A program made the translations under genes and the position numbers. A model generated the notes under the pieces. It saw only the letters and a list, made by a program, of their open reading frames with translations, was not told where the DNA came from and did no database searches. A stretch of DNA of 64,000 nt from Clarireedia homoeocarpa (Eukaryota > Ascomycota > Leotiomycetes > Helotiales > Rutstroemiaceae), in NCBI GenBank assembly GCA_001465935.1, contig LNKV01000003.1:1836120-1900119 (forward strand). The letters run 5' to 3'. Of this stretch, positions 34,268 to 46,066 are shown one piece after another. Within the stretch, counting starts at the first letter, position 1, and every line of letters starts with the position of its first letter.

Positions 34268-35821
34268 CTACTTCCCAGAAGAGTACTCTTCTTCGTGAAG
34301 TGATTTTCTAATACGTTTTGTATCTTTCTTCTTTCGGTCTTGTCCTGTAAAAGCTGGGGATGATTCACGCAACAGCTTACGAGCCATCTTCACCCGAGCA
34401 AGCTCAGGTATGTCCTTTAATTTCATCTGCTTCATTGGCCATTTCATGAGATCATGCTTTCCAAATTTTGCGTTTTGGCATTCTCCCCATAGGATCGAGC
34501 GATTTTGGTCGGTGCGTTCCTTCGCAGCGATATAGCATGCATGCGCGAGAAAATCGATTCCGTATTCAATAGCGTCCTTGTCGACGCTTTCTTTACTTAC
34601 GATGTCCTGGATGACAATCACATCTTCGAATTGATTGAAAATCTCGTGTCCGGCGATCGTCAGATAATGCTCCGCTCGAGGTCTGTAGTGCTCCCCTGAG
34701 GCGCGCTTGATGGTTATGTTGAACTCCTTTTGGGCGTCCGCCAATGCGTTGATTTGGCTTGCAATCTGGAACACCTTTGTTGTATATTTCTCAGTCATCG
34801 TCTTTGCTTTACTCTCCCAGTATTTCGAATCCCAGCCAGGGTCAGCAAATCCATCTGGTAACATCTGCTTCGCGAATTCCGGAGTGCATTGATGCCACAT
34901 CAGATATTGGGTCGCCCATATCTTGGTTAAGACTCTTTCTATTCTTCTGTCTAGCAATTCTCCTACTTCGCCAAGTTTATCTGTATCCTGTGCTGGCGCT
35001 GGTTTATCGTCCGAATTTGGCAGGCTGAGTTGAGACTCGTCGACATCCATAGGATCATCTTTAATGGCATCAAACAACTCCCGTGGAACATTGGTGGCCG
35101 TCCACTTGCGATTCTGGTGGTCATAAACCTGGATACGATATTTCTGTGATCCATATTCTACGAGTGAGTAGTCCACCGTACTATCACCATCGAATGGTCG
35201 AAGCTCGTGGGTGGGGGCTACACTAACTTCCTTCTGGAGCTTTATTTCCTGTGAAATGGGATCGTGTGCAGTGTGATGCTGTTGAGCGTGTTCCTGTTGA
35301 GTGTGTTTTTGTGGACTGTGTTCAAATCTCTGCATTGAGTTTCGGGGATCTGCACGATCCAAGATACTGACTATTTTAGCCCTGAGCTTATCTGCTATTG
35401 TGTTCCCGACTTGCCTCAACTGTATTATCTTTTCCTGCTCTTGTCTGGACATATCAGCGATATCATTCTGCTCTGATTGAAGCGTCTGGGCACGATTTGA
35501 ACCAGCGATCTTCTGGGCCGCGCCAGACGAATCTCGGATTTCCTGCGGAGAGCCTTGATGTCCCCGCTTCAAGTTTCGGCCTCGAGAGAGCTCCAACATC
35601 GCATAAGCTGCCTCATTGCGCTCTTCATGTGTTATTCTCAACTTCTCTAGGGACTCTAATACCCCCTGCAGCGTTGACATCGAAGATTCTACTTTCCTCG
35701 TTAGCTCTTTCATCAACTCTGATGAGTTTCCTTGCTCTGTCTTCGCCAGGTAATCGTCCCCCGACTCGATCGCCAAGTCCCTATCGCATTTGTTGTTTCC
35801 ATTCCCTCCGGTTGACGACAT
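34268..35821 (-). CDS. Hypothetical protein, 517 residues
   Basis: Single open frame from ATG at 35821 with no intron needed. The N-terminal 170 residues are polar with coiled-coil stretches; a His/Gln-rich run (QKHTQQEHAQQHH) follows at about residue 170. The C-terminal half (from about residue 285) looks folded and helical, with aromatic segments IWATQYLMWHQCTPEFAKQM and GIDFLAHACYIAAKERTDQN, and ends in a basic tail. No known domain, signal peptide or membrane segment is recognised. Confidence 0.65.
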   Translation of the reverse strand: MSSTGGNGNNKCDRDLAIESGDDYLAKTEQGNSSELMKELTRKVESSMSTLQGVLESLEKLRITHEERNEAAYAMLELSRGRNLKRGHQGSPQEIRDSSGAAQKIAGSNRAQTLQSEQNDIADMSRQEQEKIIQLRQVGNTIADKLRAKIVSILDRADPRNSMQRFEHSPQKHTQQEHAQQHHTAHDPISQEIKLQKEVSVAPTHELRPFDGDSTVDYSLVEYGSQKYRIQVYDHQNRKWTATNVPRELFDAIKDDPMDVDESQLSLPNSDDKPAPAQDTDKLGEVGELLDRRIERVLTKIWATQYLMWHQCTPEFAKQMLPDGFADPGWDSKYWESKAKTMTEKYTTKVFQIASQINALADAQKEFNITIKRASGEHYRPRAEHYLTIAGHEIFNQFEDVIVIQDIVSKESVDKDAIEYGIDFLAHACYIAAKERTDQNRSILWGECQNAKFGKHDLMKWPMKQMKLKDIPELARVKMARKLLRESSPAFTGQDRKKKDTKRIRKSLHEEEYSSGK

Positions 35822-37971
35822 TGTAGCTTGGCGTATGGACGATTCTTGACGACAGGAATAGAGAGAGTGTGTTACGAGGTTTCTAGGCGCGTAATTGACG
35901 TTTGACTATCGCAATATCAGCTTTTCGTTCTTAGAACACCCCAAATCATTGAACCGGCAACGAACTTTGGAGTCGAATGAAAGACTGGTAATTACAGTCC
36001 CATAAGCTGTTGCAGCTGCTAAGACGCTAGGATGAGATATCCAAAAATCTATCTCTCTCCGTCTCGTGGGTGTGGTAACTTCTATACGAAAGAATAGACA
36101 CTTTGTTTTGTTCCCGTTGTTTCTGGTGTTCAAAGAGAATCGTAACAGAAAGGCTAAGATGAGGTATCCAAAAACTCGTCTCTCCTTGTCTTGTTTGTGT
36201 GATAATTCCTATATGGAAGAAGAGATACGTTATTGTTGTTATTGTTGTTTTATTTATTTTTTCTCCCCGCTGTTTTCTTGGGTTGAAAGAGTATCAGAAC
36301 TGAAAGAATGGCAATAGGTGGATGGCATAGCAACAAATATCGTCCTACGCAGATGGGAAGGAGCAAGTCCCAAGTCGCTTGTAGTAGGCATGCATGCATG
36401 CATGATGGAAGTCACGAGACAGGACTGCAGAGTAACTTTCCATATTGATGGTGGAGAATCAATGGCATGCATGCGCATCGACTCTTTCCGCTTCTCTCTT
36501 CTCCCTTGTGCCTGCTTTCCGACATCATCATGGGCACTTCACATCTTTAACAGTGATGATATCGCGAACAGTTTCTTTGCACACTAAGTAAAAATGCCCC
36601 AACCCTCAACGCACGAGACAGCCCCACGAGACACCGCAGTTTGTTTTTCTCGACAGATAACTATTCATTCCACTTTCATACATCCCATCACATCCCCCAT
36701 CTATCCATGCATCCATAAGACCATCCCATAAAAACACTTACTCTTCCAAACTAAATCAAAACCCCTCGCAACATCTTCCACAAGGAAAACACACTCGCTC
36801 CTTGGGCTATATTTACAATGAGTATCATGCAGCTCGGCTTAACTTACTGAAATCTGGACTGAACAAAGGCAACTGAGCCGAGCTCAAACATACTTACTTT
36901 ACTTTTACTCCATGTAAGTCGGTTGTTTTGTCGATGTTCGTAGTGCGTTGTATATGTATGTATAGACGTACGAGTACGCGGCGTGGGTGGACGGCTAGAG
37001 GTATATTGCGCGTAGCGCAGGCGGATAACTTGAGGGGGAGAGAGATTGGGAGGGGCGAAGGGGGGGTAATAGGATCAATGAAGAGAAGGCGGAGAGGGGA
37101 ATGGGATTTGAGTATAGAGATTCTGGAACGAGTAGTGTTGAGATAGCGGAAGCGTTTAAGGTACTGTTGTGAAAGGATCGTAAGTTGTGGGGTGAGTTGA
37201 GGGGAGAAGTCCCTGGTGGAAGCTGTGTAGAGTTGCGATTTGATCCGTGGTTTAGATACAGTTACTGAATAAGTAAATGACTGATGAAGAGGGGGGAAAC
37301 GTGTTCGATCGTCCCAAATATCAGGACTGACAAAGTAAAGGATATCTCACGTGATAATCATGTGATTGCACAAAAGTACACACTTGCGCACATCTCAGTC
37401 CACAACAACGCGCTTACACGCCACCGTATCGACCGTTTAAGTTGGCTTGGAAATTTCCCATCTGAAAGTTTGCAAATCGGCCGCCGCTTAGCGACCGTCA
37501 ATGAATCACTCCCCTCCGCCCAGCTGAGCGCTTAGAGCAATCCTTCCCATCCCAGATAAATCCTCGTGCTCATCAAAACTTACCCTCCAAGCAGCTTTAC
37601 GGCCAAGAGCCAGGTCGGCACCGAGAGTCTTGGCTCTGAAGCCGACCGGGATAATCTCGATTTGCTCTGGACCTGCGTGGCTGATGCTATTTTGGAGTCG
37701 TTCATTCGTGGACGCTGGTGCTCACACAGGAGAGATAGGTCAATGATAGGGCTCTTTATTATTGCGATGTCATAACGTACGCGGTGCAAATACGCTGTCG
37801 GCGGTCGGAGCCTGTAGGTACCAACAGTAGGAGAGCAGAGTTGGCCAGTACATAATGCTGAGCAGAAGTAGGAAATGTTATTGTTCATCCATTCATTCAC
37901 TTTCCTCTCCCATTGACATGCATTTTTGCGAAACACTTTAGCCTCCCACCTCAAACCCAGAGAACCATCCA
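35822..37971. other. 2.1-kb intergenic stretch, no gene supported
   Basis: Promoters of the flanking divergent genes and simple repeats (TGCATGCATGCATGC near 36389). A diverged tandem duplication is listed at 36031-36306. Short frames have no protein-like features. Confidence 0.45.
36031..36306. repeat. Diverged tandem duplication, about 127-bp period
   Basis: Copy 1 (from GATGAGATATCCAAAAATC) and copy 2 (from GATGAGGTATCCAAAAACTC) align along their length: both continue with CGTCTC/TTGTCT, GTGTGRTAA, TTCYTATA, GAAGAR and end in a TCAGAAC/GTAACAGAAAG-like stretch. Copy 2 has an extra TTGTTG-rich insert. Differences include many transitions. Noncoding. Confidence 0.65.
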
Positions 37972-38664
37972 ATGCTTTTTCGCACACTACTCTTCGCTAC
38001 TCTTTCTAGCTACGCATTTGCGGCAGCTATCTCCGAACGTGCACAAGCCAGTGCGTGTTCATCGTGTATTGTACAATCGAACGCCACGGATGGAACCACG
38101 ACGTCGTTGAGCTCAACAAGCAGCAGTGCTTCTACAACGAGTACGACTGCGACGACATTGACCATGACGGCCACGGAAACATCAGGAACATGGGCAGCGA
38201 ATTTTCAGGCCAGCGCTACCGCGGCTTCAGCGACTTGCGGGCAATTTCGTGTCCCCAGTGCTGCGACAACTCTCGCTCTCGGTTACTTGAAGACCAATTG
38301 CAACAAGGCAGTTATACCGCCAGGTGGTTATTGTTCTGCGGCCAGCGCTGAAGCAGGTGGCATTAATGGTGTTACGTCGAGCAACACCGAAGGGACATAT
38401 GCGTTTCTTTGCAATCTTGGTAGCTTACCTATGACTGCGCAAACACTGGATCAGGACGGCGATCCGAGTTCGATCTATCAAGATAGTCAGAGCAAGACGT
38501 TGTATTATTCTATCCTCGAGCAAAAATGTCCGGGAGCGCCGGCGGCTTTGTCGATATCTGGACAGTGGCTGTATGGATATGTTGATTGGGCGTCAGCAAG
38601 GAATATTGGTGTGGATAAATTGTGCTCGTTTCCTTTTGCAGATGTGCGAGGATATCCTACATAG
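37972..38664 (+). CDS. Secreted Ser/Thr-rich protein of unknown family
   Basis: Intronless, 230 residues. A signal peptide (MLFRTLLFATLSSYAFAAA) is followed by CSSC and a Ser/Thr-rich stretch (about residues 40-75) likely to be O-glycosylated. The C-terminal 150 residues contain seven more cysteines and look like a folded extracellular domain (CNLGSLPMTAQTLDQDGDP; WLYGYVDWASARNIGVDKLC). No known catalytic motif, GPI signal or membrane anchor is visible. It is probably secreted or wall-associated; function not recognised. Confidence 0.75.
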   Translation: MLFRTLLFATLSSYAFAAAISERAQASACSSCIVQSNATDGTTTSLSSTSSSASTTSTTATTLTMTATETSGTWAANFQASATAASATCGQFRVPSAATTLALGYLKTNCNKAVIPPGGYCSAASAEAGGINGVTSSNTEGTYAFLCNLGSLPMTAQTLDQDGDPSSIYQDSQSKTLYYSILEQKCPGAPAALSISGQWLYGYVDWASARNIGVDKLCSFPFADVRGYPT

Positions 38665-40509
38665 CGGGAGTGAGTGATGGATGGAACTTTTTTGGCGTTG
38701 TGATTGATGGATTTCGTTTGCTTTCTGGATATCCATTTTGTGTTATAAAATCAATCTTAGCTTGAATAATGGAGACTGTGTACTTGTAGAGTCGTTGGTC
38801 CGGTAATTATATCGACTGTTTGTTTTGTTGTGTTGTTTTGTTTTTTGTACGACTTGGCTACTTTCAATACCTTGTGGATAGATAGCTTTATCATCGCCGC
38901 TGAGAGTTTGATGTGGTGAAATAGTCTTATTCTTTAGCTGGTGCAGCTGGTGCAGTTGGTGCAGTGCGAGCTGAAGAGGATGTGCACGTAGTAGAAATCT
39001 CGATGGGCTTTTGGGCTGGATTTCGTGATTTTGGGAATAGAATGCCTTTTCGGTGTTGGATCTTGGGTGCGACAAGGATAAAGTGACGCAGTGCGCACTG
39101 TGCTTCTCTTTTTTCCCTCACAACCCCCCACCGCACTACGTTTGCTTGCTGTCTCTTTGGATGAGACAGCTGTCGAGCTGCGCGAAGAACGAAAGGATAG
39201 CTGTAGCAAGAGTTGAGAGATAGGTGGCCTTTGGGATGGGAAGAAGAGTCATCGGCACACGCACATCGGTTGTTTGTGTCGGGTTTGTGTCGGCGTCGTT
39301 GTTGCTATCAGCAGCGATTGCAGATATGGCAGAGGGTTTTATCCGAAGACGACAATCACATGCAAAAGCCAAAGCCAAAACCAAAGCCAATTGTGGGTGT
39401 CGGGTAAGGGCAAGGGTAAGGGTGCTCGGGGTGTCCTTTGGTAGTGGTGGAAATGCAAAGACAAGATTAGAAACATGCGATAAGAGAGCTCCACCACCAA
39501 ATTATGCACATGCCGCACTCGTAAAGTGAGCTCGATTCCACACAGTCAGTCCTTTGTGAAGATATAAATCACATCAGTAAGGAGGGTGAAGCGAAGAGGT
39601 GAAGAGGTGAAGAGGTGAAGAGGTGAACGAGTGGAAGACTTCTGGGCGAAAAGAAGAACAGAAAAGAGCACGGCCGTAGTCGTCGTAAGTTATGAGAAAA
39701 CTTGGAATACAGTAACAGAGCTGCAGTCTGCAGTCTGCAGTCTGTGCCAGTCCGAAGCAGTCTTCCGTACTCTATCCCCGGCCTCCGTCCTCGTCTCCCG
39801 TCGCTTCTGCTAACCCAACACACTAAGTGGCCGGTCTAGAGTGCAAGTGGACAAAGCGTGGCGTCGGTTGACGTTGTTTGATGGTCGAGGTGATGACGTG
39901 ACGCCACAAAAGATTTCACTTGAATTACCCATTACACCAGATTACATAGTCCATAGTCCGTAGTCCATAGTCCAGCCTCACACAATCATGAGAGGCCACC
40001 GAACCGGATTTCCCAAAGGTTGCTCGCGTGCCTGATCAACTCGCTAAACCCAGTTTATCTCGGAATCACCGTTCAAAGCTCCAAAGTTACATAAAACCAA
40101 AAGAATTTCATAAATCCCCCGTGTACCAATTGCCAACTGCCAGCCTAACCACACACTCACTGCTCTCCCCCCCCCCAAAAAATCCCACATCTCGCAAGTG
40201 CAACTGTTCAAAAGGATTTCTTCTCCCCCATCAACTTAGCATCCATCCATTCATCCATCCTTCCCCCCCCTCCCATTTCGTCATCTTACCTTGTGTCCCT
40301 TTAAAAGACGACACCCCTCTGGATAACTCGACTTCCTTCAAAGAGCAAATAAGAATTCACATCAAAGGAAATCAGCTCATCTCCAGACCTTTATCGCATT
40401 GCAGCAAAAGTACCCTCGGCCTCCACGTCGTCGGAAAACAAAAAGCACATCCGCCAATTCCATTCTGCAACCACAGCAATCTATCGAAACAACATCAACC
40501 TATCTCAAC
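38665..40509. other. 1.8-kb intergenic stretch with many microrepeats
   Basis: No exon supported. Contains GAAGAGGTG repeats (about 39590-39626), CAGTCTG repeats (about 39722-39742), a TAGTCCA/G repeat (39948-39974), AAAGCC repeats near 39365-39390 and C-rich runs near 40170 and 40260. The downstream part is probably the promoter and 5' leader of the reticulon gene. Confidence 0.5.
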
Positions 40510-41795
40510 ATGTCCGACTTTCCTTCAAACGAAAGTGTAACCTCTTCCGAGGGCTCTACCAGCTCGGCGGAGGGTGTCAAGAACACAGTCTATGACCGTA
40601 AGGTAAGCAAGCTGTCGTCTTTTCTCCATTTCCCAATCAGGATTTGCAAAGAGCATCGCTAACGTTAACCCAGTTTGAACCTCGCAGAGAGACGATATCT
40701 CTCAACGATAACTAACCAGTTAATTCAGATGCTTCAGCAGCTGTTAACGCTGTTCAAAACCACCCTTTGACCCAGAGCGTCACCAACGGTAGGTCACAAG
40801 CCTATCAAATGCGCTTAATTTTCAGAATACTAACTTTTTTTTTTTTTTTGGTGATAGGCCCAGTAGCAGAAAACGTACGAAAGGAACAAGCAAAGACCCA
40901 AGCCGAATTCAACAACCTCGCAGCTTCTCGCACAACTCCTTCGCAGCCTGCCGCTACCGGTCAACAACTCACACACTACCACTCTTTCTTCTCGAGCTTG
41001 CTCAGATGGGATAACCCTCGTGCATCCGGTATTGCATATGCGTCGATCGTTACCTTCATCTTCGCAGCACGATATCTTGATATCCTACGATACAGCTTCA
41101 AGGTTACCTATATGACTTTGTTTGTTACTGTGGCAGCCGAGGGTCTTGGAAAGCTTATCTTCAGTCGTGGTCTGACTTCTCAATTCCGCCCAAGGAAATA
41201 TTACACGGTATCGAAGGATACTCTTGATGCACTACTTGGTGATGTGCACGAGCTCATCAACTTCTTCGTTATCGAGTCCCAGCGTATCCTTTTCGCCGAG
41301 AATGTTTTCGCCTCACTCGCAGTAAGTTCCACCAAATTCATAGCCATGATGCCCACGTTTTAACGCCTTTAGGCTTTCTTGGGATCATTCATCTCATACT
41401 ACTTGATCAAGGTCGTTCCGTTCTGGGGCCTTACTCTCATTGCTACCTCGGTTCTCTTCCTCGCGCCTCTTATCTACAAGACCAACAAAGAATTCATCGA
41501 CCACCACCTCACCAACCTCTCCAACATTGTCAACCAACAGACCAAGCAAGTCAAGGAACTCGCCAGCCACCACGCCACCCGTGCTGCTGAAACCACCAAG
41601 CAATATGCTGGAGAATACGCCTCAAAAGCTCAAGAGATGATTGGACACGCTAGAAGCCGCTCTGGATCTCCAGTTGATACCCGCACATCCCCAAAGACTA
41701 ACGGTGTTAAGGAGGAAGATTTCCCAGAGGCACCAAAGGACGCTTTCAAAGCAGGTGCTGGGGAATCTGAGAAGGAGCCTCTTATTGCTGCATAA
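40510..41795 (+). CDS. RTN1: Reticulon-like ER membrane protein
   Basis: Four exons: 40510-40597, 40729-40788, 40858-41321, 41373-41795 (344 residues). The reticulon homology domain begins at about SLLRWDNPRASGIAYASIV and contains two long hydrophobic hairpins, the first at VTFIFAARYLDIL...YMTLFVTVAAEGL and the second at LGSFISYYLIKVVPFWGLTLIATSVLFLAPLIY, as in fungal Rtn1. The C-terminal tail is a helix with ATRAAETTKQYAGEYASKAQEM. It shapes ER tubules and nuclear pore-associated membranes. Intron 2 has a 17-base T tract before its acceptor. Confidence 0.92.
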
Positions 41796-44700
41796 AGGAG
41801 TGGTGGAGATAACAAGGATTTGAGTGATTCTGGTGAGGAGGGATCAGTCTGATTTTGGGTTGTGGCTGGCTATATTACCAAGCGGAGGTTGTTTTTTGTG
41901 TGGATGGGAAAGGATAAAGTTCGCGGTGGACGGAAAAGTGGGAGGATCAGCAAGCAGAAATGAATGGATGAACTATATTTTGATGGTGATGAGACTATGA
42001 CGAGCGAAGGATGAAAACGCGATGATGGAATGGGATGGGGAGCATGAACTCACGACACTGTATTATGTGTGATAGGCTTTCTTACTTTTTTATGCTCATT
42101 TTCTTAGTTATATTCCAATGCGTGGAGATGGGGACTTTATGGAGTTTTTTTCTCTATTATCAATGTCGCCTTGCTGCTATCATATTTTTGGTGTTTTTCC
42201 TTTGGGAAGTCGGTGCCGATTTTGTTGCTTAATGAATGAAACAAAAATTTTATAAAATTAATGAATGAATCTTGTGTTGTATAGTCCGTGGTGAGTGGTG
42301 GTTTGTGAGTGGTGAGTGGTGGTTTGATTTGTAAGTGGTGAATTATGTCGGAAGGTTGAAAGGTAGGAAGCGACTACTATAGTGATTCATTGAACATACC
42401 TCCTATCTACACCACAAGCGAATACCCAGGTACTACTGTACTGTACTAGTAATATATACCATACTGTACGGCTATTTATAATGAGGAGGGGGTAATGAGA
42501 CATGCAAAGGAAGCATGCATGCATGCATGCATGGGCTGTGTTGTGTTGTTGGATGGAGGAAGGTTACGGTAATGGTTGAGGAAATGGTTGAGGAAACGGT
42601 TAAGGAAATTGGGTGGCTTATAGGTAGGGAGGGCTTGCTGTTTGGTTTGTTGTGGTTTGTTTGTTTGTTTGTTTGTTTGTTTGTCTGTCTGTCTGATCTT
42701 GGGATAAATAGGAGGGAGGGGGGAGGGAGGGAGGGCGTTGGATGATGGGGGTGGGGATGATGGGGGTGGGGATGGAGATGGGATATTGGGGTTTACTGGA
42801 TGGGGATCGGGGGGATCGGGATGTGCCGGGGATGGTTCTTTGGTTTGAGGCGGGGAGAAGGGATGGGATATTGGGGCTTACTGGATGCGGATGGTGAGGA
42901 GAGGTGAGGAGAGGTGAGGGGGGGAGGGGGTGTTGATGTGCTGGGTGCTGGGTAGGTGGGTGAGTGGAAGAATGAATGAGGGTGAGTGAGCGAGTGAGCG
43001 AGTGAGTGTATGAGGTATGAGTTGATGCAGAGGTGTGAGCAATGGGAGTAGAAGGGTTGGTTGGTTGGTTGGTTGGTTAGATGATTTTGATTGGGGACGT
43101 AGGAGATGAAAGTAGCGAGATGGGATGGTATATAAACAGGAGGCTCTGAGTAGGCGGGCAGGCAGGTCTATGGGTTGAGCTGGTGGGGAGGGGCAAGGCA
43201 AGGCAAGGCAAGGCAAGGCAAGGCAAGGCAAGGCAAGGCGAGGCAAGGCGAGGCAAGGCAAGGGAGTTATTGCTGAGAAGTAGAGTAGGAAGTTGGTTAG
43301 ATATGAAGAGGTGATTTTCAAGTTCGAAACTGTGTTGCGGAGATGAAAGTATAGGGAGGATAGGGAGGGGAGGTAAATGATTGGATTGCGGAGTTGGAAG
43401 AGAGAGCAGAGGAGAGGAGAGAAGCGGAGAGGGAAGTAGATATGTTTATTTTAAGTACAAGGGTGATGCCTAGCTTGGGATTGGGAGATCTTGTGGTAGA
43501 TTTGTGTGGACAGTGTAGTGGGATGATAATGAGGGTGGATGTGTAGAGTGAGTAGGCGAACCAGGGTGAAAAGAATTACAAAAATGATTGATATACATGG
43601 GCTAGTTAGGCGCCTCATTATCAGACTGCCCGAGTATGCCTTGATGATTACGGGCTAATAAGCAGTTCTAGCTAGGTCTGGGAATAGAAATCTGGTTAGA
43701 AGTAGAGGCTATGTAATACTTTAGAATAGGGAAAAAGTAGAAGTGGAAAGTGGAAGATGCAGGATCGCGAGCGAGACCAGGTGGAAGAGTTGGAGACTGA
43801 TATCTTCCGGCGAGAGAATTTGCAATGTGTGAAAGAACATCGATTTTGTTTGTGAGGTGATCATTTGTGGGCGGAACGATGGCTGAGAGTGAGTCAGTTT
43901 TACGGGGTTTATTTCTCGAATCTAGAGGGGTGCAAGTTGCTGTCGAGAATACTGTGTGTTTAATACCACCGAAGGGAATTGAACGGCTTCCACTTCCATA
44001 CATCTGAGTCTTCTAACTCCCTCGGGTAATCATGATTACTTAAACGGTTTCTTACTACAGAGTGGTCTATGTCTCTGATCAAGAGGAGTGATTTCTAGAC
44101 AGACTAGTCCATTTATCTTAAGCAGAGGAAGTTGAAATGGGAAAGATATCCACTTCTCTTTCAAGGATGGCGATGGTATGTTTCCTTCTCCCAGAACTTC
44201 CCGAAAACACATCCGCGACCTGCTGCAGACTCGGCAAGTCGTCCGCACCAGCTGTTACTCAATCGAGAGCATCGAATGCTGCACATGCTTTCGCGCAGCC
44301 CACGGGATCGACTTGCATCTTTCGCCCATATTGAAATGACACGTCGAAGATGTATCCACAGACGAAACAATCCAAGACCCATAAATGAACTGTCGTGAAC
44401 CCATGTCTTAACCTCAAGTTGCCGTCAAGACACCCTTTGGGGCCTTACATATGAAGTCTTAACTGGGATGCCTCATGATTGAAATATCATCCTGTATACT
44501 TGTTTACTGTATGACTAATTGATTCACTTGAATAAGCACGACCCCAAGTCCCGACGTCAGATCGATCTCCTTGCAGTTTGCAGCACCCCATCACCCCATG
44601 AAGAACGTATGTTTCTCTGGGCCGGTAGGTGGAGATAGTTTGGTGAACGATCTCAAGAACTGCTGGACGTATACTGACGTGAATTGAGAATGTATATAAA

Positions 44701-46066
44701 ACTTGGGGCAATGAACAACTAGAGCTTTCAATGAGGACGGATATTGGAAGACTCTAAGCTCGACGACGATTGCTTTGAACTTTAGAACAACCCCAGACTG
44801 CGTGGACTCGAAATCCGAACAAGAAATCGACCTTTTTGCGCTTTGCTATTATGCTTTAATACCCCTTGTGCTCGAGAACAAAACACAAACGGTGCAAACG
44901 ATGAAACTCGTTATGCGCGGCTTTGATCCCTACAGAGCTGCTTTTCGTCGGATCTGCAGGGCTGTCGAGGATCTCTATCGTGGCCTCAATCTTGATTGCT
45001 AGTTAAACGCGTATCTACCAGGGAACTTGGAAGGAGTAAGAAATATAAACAAGATAAAACCATACTACGAGGGCGGAATTCCGTTCACTGGTAAACCATG
45101 ACTTAACAGTGATAAACCATGAACCGTGGGCTCTTATGGCGTGTATGGCGAACTTTATAGATAAGTACTCCTCATAATGGGAACCATATATGCTTGTGTA
45201 GAAGTTCATGCGATCAGCTACTTTCAATATTGGAAAGACACCAGCCATCAGCCTATTGCTCAGAAACTTCCAGAGCCTCGATAAATCGGCATAGGCCCAA
45301 ATTTGGAGGGTAGAAGAAGTAACTAGTGCATGAGAATGGGCTAAGGCATCTCAATTCGAGAAAAGAAGTGAACTGCTTCAGATATAGAATACTTCTAGAT
45401 CTTAAGACACTGTAGACAGTTGATGTTAATAAATATGTTCAGCTGAAGTTGCCTGGTTCAGGCTCCTTATTCAGTAGACTTTGAAAACAAATAATCGCAA
45501 GAACTAGTCGAGCAAATAGGTAGACCCCTTTCTCCCATGGTGTTCTATGGTGCATAGTGGGAGAAATATTTCTCATTCCGAACATTATCTAATTTGACAG
45601 ATTTGGAAGCCCTCGATATTCCTCAAGAGTTAAGAATTGATTCCAGGAATCATTGGTGACCAAGGAAGATAACTGCGGGCTAGCAGGAGCTGAGCACCTA
45701 TGCAATGCTAATTCGAATCATCAACACCTGGTTATTTGAACGGATCATGACTTCATGAGGAACTGACTATGTTGATGTCCATACCGTAAGTTTACCAAGT
45801 TAAGAGGAGGACGGAGAGGGATATTTCTCATCTCAAAATCCGTTCCGAGCCCTTACTGTGAGAATCCTGCCTGCTTGTTGCTGCTCGTGTGGGGAATTTG
45901 GTGGGGTTGAGCTCAGTCGGGCGTTCACAGTGCCGAATTGTTCACCGCCTACTGTGTTAGAGTCAAATGCACATTCTGCCGTTTGTAACCTTACAATACT
46001 TGCCAAAATATTTACCAAAATCCGTCAGTATCAGATTGGAAGACAACAACATCCCCTTCACAGACC
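41796..46066. other. 4.3-kb gene-poor region
   Basis: After the reticulon 3' flank comes a strongly G-rich plus strand (about 42480-43570) full of simple repeats, then AT-rich DNA. No frame has convincing start, splice or domain evidence; the long minus-strand frame at 42878-43321 is translated simple repeat (PCLAL). Short frames at 44132-44398 and 44775-45002 are unsupported. Confidence 0.5.
42480..43570. repeat. G-rich simple-sequence region
   Basis: Contains ATGCATGCATGCATGC (42517-42532), TTTG/TCTG tetramer runs (about 42645-42694), GGGAGGGAGGGAGGG-type runs (about 42710-42735), GGGGGTGGGGATGAT repeats, GGTTGGTTGG (about 43053-43076) and AAGGC pentamers (43192-43262). Guanine is concentrated on one strand. 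Confidence 0.85.

Noticed and set aside
42878..43321. Minus-strand frame rich in PCLAL repeats
   Set aside because: It is a translation of AAGGC pentamers and other simple repeats in a G-rich stretch.
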